A DNA stretch of 64,000 nucleotides. Source: Burkholderia territorii. Lineage in GTDB: Bacteria > Pseudomonadota > Gammaproteobacteria > Burkholderiales > Burkholderiaceae. The number at the start of each line of letters is the position of its first letter. Within the stretch, counting starts at the first letter, position 1. The stretch is taken from positions 496,001-560,000 of the forward strand of contig NZ_CADFEJ010000001.1 of assembly GCF_902833055.1 (NCBI RefSeq), given 5' to 3'. Below are positions 62,101 through 64,000 of this stretch, one piece after another. The position numbers and the translations under genes were made by a program. The notes below the pieces were generated by a model that was not told the origin of the DNA, did no database searches, and saw only the letters and a program-made list of their open reading frames with translations.

Positions 62101-64000
62101 GACGGCGGCCGTCACGTGATCTACGTGTTCCGGACCGACGGGGCGGTGGCCGAAGCGCTCGGCAACCCGCTCGGCGTGATTGCGGAGCGCAACGGCAAGA
62201 TGCGGTGGTTCGACAAGCTCCCGCAGGTCGGCAACCAGAATCATGCCGGCCTGCCGCTCGACGAAATGCCGATCGGCAGCGATCGCTTCGGCGCGGATGT
62301 GCATTTCCTGCTCACGCAACTGTCGCCGCACGATTTCCTGAACAGCGCGCGGCCGACGCGCGTCGCCGCGCTCGAGGCGCGTGCGAAGGCGCTGCGCGAT
62401 CAATGGAAGGATGCGGAGGCGCGCGGCCGGCATTCGGCGCCATTCCGCGCACTCGCGGCGCGCACGCAGCACGCGTACAACGAGGTGCTCGGCGACTTGC
62501 GGCGCCTGCGCAGCAATGGCGCGGCGCCCGCGCCGTTGTCGATCGAGCCATATCAGCCGGGCCTGTCGTCAGCCACCGTCGTCGAGTTCAGTTTGCGCAA
62601 CGGCGCGGCGAAGCCCGAGCAGTATTTCGCGACGCACGAGCAGATCGACGCATACAACAAGCAGGCGCAGCGCCCCGGCGGCGTGAACCTGGTGTTGAAG
62701 GGCGAGCCGGATGCCGTGATGGTCGACGTGGGCATGTGGCGCACGCTGGGCAACAAGCTGTACGTCGCGCGCGACGTGTCGACGTCGGCGTCGCGCTTCC
62801 TGCCGGTGCCGGGCAAACTGCGCGCGCGCACGCGCAATCTCGGCGCGGCAACCGTCGCCGACAAGCGGATCCGGCAGATCTTCACGCGCTCGAGCGATGC
62901 GTTGCAGGATCGCATGGTGCCGATGGCGCGTTCGTTCTCGCTGCGCGACGATCCCGCGTTGATGGGCGCGCTCGTCGAGCGCTACGGCGGCGTGATGCCC
63001 GTCGTCACGCTCGTGATCGATCCGCATTCGCTCGCGGCGGCTCTCGGCAAGGCGCACGATCCGGACTTCCTGCGCGCGGTGGATGCGCTCGGCGACCAGA
63101 AGCGCGCCGTGTTCGACGGCGAGAACGGGATGATCCATCCGGCACCGGGCTCGGACGGGACCGCACTCGCGCTCGACGATCTCGCACATCTGCATCGCTG
63201 GCTCGACGAGGCCGCGCGCACCGGCTTCGCGATCCGGCTCGAGACCGCGCCGTCGCGCGCGCTCGTGTCCGGCAACGACTACCGGTTCCAGTCCGGCACC
63301 AACGACACGTATCACGACTACGTGCGCGTGATGACCGCGCTCGAACGCTGGTCGAACGCGCATCCCGGCACGGTCGCGCCGAACGTGATGATCACGTTCC
63401 ACGGCTGGGATGCGGTGCCGGAATCGGTGCCGGGCGGCGGCCACGCGAAGCTGTTGCGCGCGGTGCTCGAGCGCAAGGGGCTCGAATGGGTCCACATGGG
63501 GCTGTCGTACGGCACGCACGGCAACGACTTCATCGGCAACCAGGATCTGACCGGCGCACTCGCGAAGCTGATCGTCGAGAACCGTAACCGGCCGGAGATC
63601 ATCGATCGTCTGCACGGTGCCGATGCGCTGACGCGCGTGTTCGAGCGCGTCGACCGGCAGACGCTCGCGAACCAGCATCAGCTGCTGTTCGCGGAGGTCG
63701 AGCGCATCGGCGCGGCGGATGGAATGACGCCGGCCGAACTGGCGGCGTTGCGCCAGAAGATCTACGAAGGCAACACGACCGTCTGGCTGAACCAGGCGCG
63801 CAAGGCGACGATCGAGCATGCGACGACACTGTGGGAAGCCGACGGGAACAAGCCGCGCACCAAGACCGACAAGGGCGCCCGCACGTTCGGCGGACGCTGG
63901 CTGACCGACCACGGCGCCAGCGTGCCGGCGCGCGTGACCACCGGCAACCGGCCGTCCGCCGCCGATCCGCTCGACTACTGGCGTGCGGTCGTGCGCGACC
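53188..64000 (+). CDS. Giant multidomain protein with repeated caspase-like His/Cys modules (runs off window)
   Basis: A single frame from ATG 53188 (GGGAG at 53176-53180) to the right edge, 3,604 codons without a stop. I read it in frame at every kilobase checked. There is no signal peptide. Residues about 37-240 are helical and Gln/Ala-rich, coiled-coil-like. A hydrophobic Gly-rich segment near 905-955 may insert in a membrane. Three modules pair a His with a Cys as in caspase-fold C80/CHAT peptidases: H1497/C1536 (YAHAW, ILYACG), H1806/C1854 (ESHGTK, LTGCYL) and H2128/C2167 (VFGHGI, LYSCFG). Later parts are unrecognised alpha-beta stretches. A secreted effector or polymorphic toxin is inferred; no homologue is named. 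Confidence 0.8.
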   Translation, partial: MVLMAVGGDGPVNVPQPQNDDDPAPKNGAGSNPPAQTPEQQALAAAQAETQRLLQLAQAEMATLKRLHDQGASQADLDNQVKKAEAAWGAVQAAVENQMRVAAEGGGDTNKAIAGVASDLRNASPNDPVLGSVLDDAQKAVSAESVPERTTNVKAFQYAMAMQKDQAANADLQQYNALPGGIRRADPDTGAQLRQAATTADTNANDAYAALTSALRHEYSTSAATLRLNDAKADYAAWQKEPGGLRRADEADITQELSQAQSQYDKVVTDGDDTALTYVTADEQKQVVASMKQNHDGMWYTGLVDALGEESQLKRTIATINPDDPSLSPQMKQLAQSDPVTFALMQDTGVSVDPSDPKLSTQEKLLAQQNPLAEAFVKMTGIPVSTDGMSDAAANALNAQIDQAGGVFAYVMAQAQAQIKAGKDNPGYQKIQMLLAAAPEVRLQYTKQQVAQLMANPGSNPGAALQVLKTNMNASFSLDERQTLWTQAGQPHFNASFIHSQIDPLMQKPDPKATDQASMQARYDGRMNADKAGKWMQDILANAPPEFAGVVLDTVEKDFGNKWTQSNTGTPQPYGDGIEFYKGLSTAVGLADQQPTASGEPVHREDDVASWLLDANGSAKTMIYTLRGSDTGYGFDSVRQALSSGVDPALSKALLSRMQNDDRFRAGFANDFQLRYDQGTQHAQDKQNKDAANASYKLFQTDPDKQLSAYFGDFQKHFDDKAYTFTTGSDQMTNFVGAGLGIQPDDPGATPTDRNDVPSMALLEQLIVSNGQLSNGTNVNSQSLYAKNSAATQMIQNVVDQIRKVGGDHAVVSLVPIYYVSKGTGTAPSALFKVQVAGHPDQYKLIDDRGWKYDTVDDYQHNNALSDDGKLYVPKSLTNGSASGGFSQYEPIDAHKTEWYQHAEHILEMGAGILAAAGGVVLVASGIGAPVGGLMLGAAWTAVGAGMAVGVPAAIGDLKNLSDHGQSIGFGNAQARGDWISLIGSGAGIAGGGLGVAAKSLAEASSLLRTTGQVSDLLTVASRGDGVAADVAGLGRFTQEADAFQSLAQTTGRTAGVFNTTGGLIGGYQMADQGVSLVKNWDAMSDSDRAQQLLNLGIGVAQMGLGSHTLMERPIRAITKTPAPSTMPRPVAVNVVESLYGNGLANQRLAVGEIGNPWQHAEEQAASFGEPADDGEPVPPADAGLRSRFAAWLRARRAQGTPDEGDAIVLRLAPDAEGIDGDATPAVADASAGDGATPAAASAAAAGHPASWDIPAQVAADREILSSVVGSILESGNRLEDVEYYVYALEDGEGNVRNPRDDGLPATERGNLSDDIRAANADERRAAAGKDPAKLAAAASAEDGTIGVTRYASYHDAMMVARSGVAAGRYQVALVDQTALAADGKVLPGAVVGHVGLDDTGKRLSLSMNPMYDRTLRVMYPRGFDPAKPLIRSEDGRRVDVINALPGMHETQWGAYPRREADLAIYSNHPAQPENQLPPGERPLMPVPPGYFAVYAHAWTDAFASATGKPMSAEDLAEMVRQSGWDGKSPVILYACGAGTRVSPLAQLLANVLGVDVYGASGFVAWRSPRSRVDGSPDSGYAAGIVIEPDAPSFAGKPDRSVQYGPRTYRFSPALAVIDQGAHAVDWSTVAPRPVSNRWGGGAASGDARVPLGVYVWRVLTNRGSIINPRSGRSASALEMTYALEELAWKGYTPGTPIALEGPHSGADPELLQEFADLIQAPVFGRLGDSDAAGWQRAIPNPNRRLARFQIEPDVNGKFSPGRAQPVRVNPLELRPVPGSNVVNLLGHATARQFLKVSGFDIVESHGTKPNNVRWDSSIAVTQDGTTISPREFARRMLEDPAYTEGNGVLLTGCYLGSGDYPFAQELAYELQVPVIASIASNSVRGTGALELHPNSDDIVVPANDPDVSTRLYLHIPETPDASQPPLVFARRGEPVPGATARNDAPVEPVRPVDARIDPDADSGRRGNAGETGDAARPGATPGGPTHPHPRLSAEPDANEPPVYVPVPLVEVGPGQIFTADEWAARAEQAAESEADDGLSGKTQKIYPKTSRVYTDRTIANGGVLTTTIHGHSVMQPGFDDVTGIDATQHPEFLRPADTLLMPADDPLHSIGARGLMSPPGHHVVFGHGISADAMLGPDGRPLTPDEVAGRVAPVLEPGQDVTLYSCFGGSSKHDPLRVAPGQVRAASTTFAAALAQRLSELTGRPTSVWAPPDILLVERDGSTTVHGTRLTGQVDKDRLPMQRFVGDPARAGRPALPAAAGAEPSPTAARTAAQPLGDRPARPTVPRVSDPTFADPDYDFSAIPDDTFESVTLDHAFRGALAERPGVIGDAARVTQPGGTVSQHWPSGFLDDAEPTRVIDDVMQAFDAAGLTNLRVEFVTRDGSTVLGSGTDFAALDPEEGWFRFSGTVPDAPAAAAHAPGQAVTDAPRALPEGVRTIAHDALGQALDAANTGPSNHAYVPAEALPDDTAFAHGDLTAAERVAASAAANLAAVEAAAPTDVVLLSALGHDPASALRIVTPDGGTLFKPAGVDMYVVRTRDATTGDASYRLAAVDHSGLPEGYAAVHAGGTRAAGAVDGTPIWPMIGPAGPTGRLASASGDPSGATTPATVSSHPGAPAAPSHATTVETEQQTRAAAWLDTLGRRTLTRVDGRHAATLDGLARQIGPNAHVLIAAHATPPAGAGPHGAPTFVAVLETDANGALGPVRMLNGKRVPHTLNKALERSDNSGRRARGKLDFYVSPVSHDELVHFGGPSKIETPDGKTSWSVTTSGQAIDKTLAADVSKLQDAPVFKRPRQAVRAVSGEHRWIHVVDDETGKVLGHAERDTNHVWKYFEKAPLGDTEIPEQALRTVFRRRRRGGIPVGRSPRRGIRFVVSDVTPATVERIGGFRPAKEAPAVEKKPIRSAGDLFQSIVPVRRPLARAEQGDDANAAQLPPVDPHLLPSDKSALNAVDFSGNSVPHLLTAIRNGALDGGRHVIYVFRTDGAVAEALGNPLGVIAERNGKMRWFDKLPQVGNQNHAGLPLDEMPIGSDRFGADVHFLLTQLSPHDFLNSARPTRVAALEARAKALRDQWKDAEARGRHSAPFRALAARTQHAYNEVLGDLRRLRSNGAAPAPLSIEPYQPGLSSATVVEFSLRNGAAKPEQYFATHEQIDAYNKQAQRPGGVNLVLKGEPDAVMVDVGMWRTLGNKLYVARDVSTSASRFLPVPGKLRARTRNLGAATVADKRIRQIFTRSSDALQDRMVPMARSFSLRDDPALMGALVERYGGVMPVVTLVIDPHSLAAALGKAHDPDFLRAVDALGDQKRAVFDGENGMIHPAPGSDGTALALDDLAHLHRWLDEAARTGFAIRLETAPSRALVSGNDYRFQSGTNDTYHDYVRVMTALERWSNAHPGTVAPNVMITFHGWDAVPESVPGGGHAKLLRAVLERKGLEWVHMGLSYGTHGNDFIGNQDLTGALAKLIVENRNRPEIIDRLHGADALTRVFERVDRQTLANQHQLLFAEVERIGAADGMTPAELAALRQKIYEGNTTVWLNQARKATIEHATTLWEADGNKPRTKTDKGARTFGGRWLTDHGASVPARVTTGNRPSAADPLDYWRAVVRD

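Noticed and set aside
58672-62472. Minus-strand open frame of 1,266 codons
   Set aside because: Same reason: an Arg/His-rich shadow of the giant gene with no recognisable domain.

Overview
The window looks like a native stretch of a Burkholderia genome (beta-proteobacteria, probably Burkholderia cepacia complex). It is uniformly GC-rich with strong G/C third-position bias. It carries a Burkholderia-type general porin, GTP-type PEP carboxykinase, a proteobacterial-type isocitrate lyase, OtsA, a ZnuD-like receptor and several short-chain dehydrogenases. I see no rRNA, tRNA, insertion sequence, phage genes or CRISPR array. The species call is inference from gene content, not from a search.

Layout. 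1-933: a YheO/DauR-type regulator (cut by the left edge) overlapping a YbaK-type deacylase. 1159-2991: aceA with two upstream palindromes and a strong terminator. 2990-14003: two blocks of NTF2-like, EthD and short-chain dehydrogenase genes on either side of pckG, followed by a ketosteroid-dehydrogenase-like flavoprotein (to 16467). Together these resemble part of a steroid- or terpenoid-type catabolic cluster whose substrate is unknown. 16564-21210: a Tat-exported phosphoesterase lipoprotein, a second FtsH-like protease behind a convincing Pho box, and an OsmC-like protein. 21232-28783: otsA, a chemoreceptor with a sigma-28-type promoter, a ZnuD-like TonB receptor with a perfect Zur-type box, and a zinc alcohol dehydrogenase. 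28849-33388: a BNR/Asp-box secreted protein, a MarR-hydrolase pair with two matched operators, and an SsuA-like binding protein.

33676-40522 is a six-gene minus-strand operon: GNAT, binding protein, MsnO8-type monooxygenase, NtaA-type monooxygenase, permease-ATPase fusion, second binding protein. It closely parallels the Bacillus subtilis snaA-tcyJKLMN-cmoOJ locus for S-modified cysteines such as S-(2-succino)cysteine. An orphan MqsA antitoxin homologue and a DoeB-like deacetylase lie just upstream. 42620-44726 holds an RMF/CrpP-like small protein and a diguanylate cyclase. 45231-50052 encodes a three-subunit molybdenum hydroxylase (MoCo subunit, 2Fe-2S subunit, triheme cytochrome c). Envelope genes follow (small glycine-rich lipoprotein, Pal-like lipoprotein, porin).

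From 53188 to the right edge a single uninterrupted reading frame of at least 3,604 codons encodes a giant multidomain protein. It has coiled-coil N-terminal regions, a hydrophobic glycine-rich segment, and at least three divergent modules that each pair a His with a Cys 39-48 residues later, in the manner of caspase-fold C80/CHAT-like cysteine peptidases. This is the most novel item in the window and looks like an uncharacterised effector or polymorphic-toxin-like protein.
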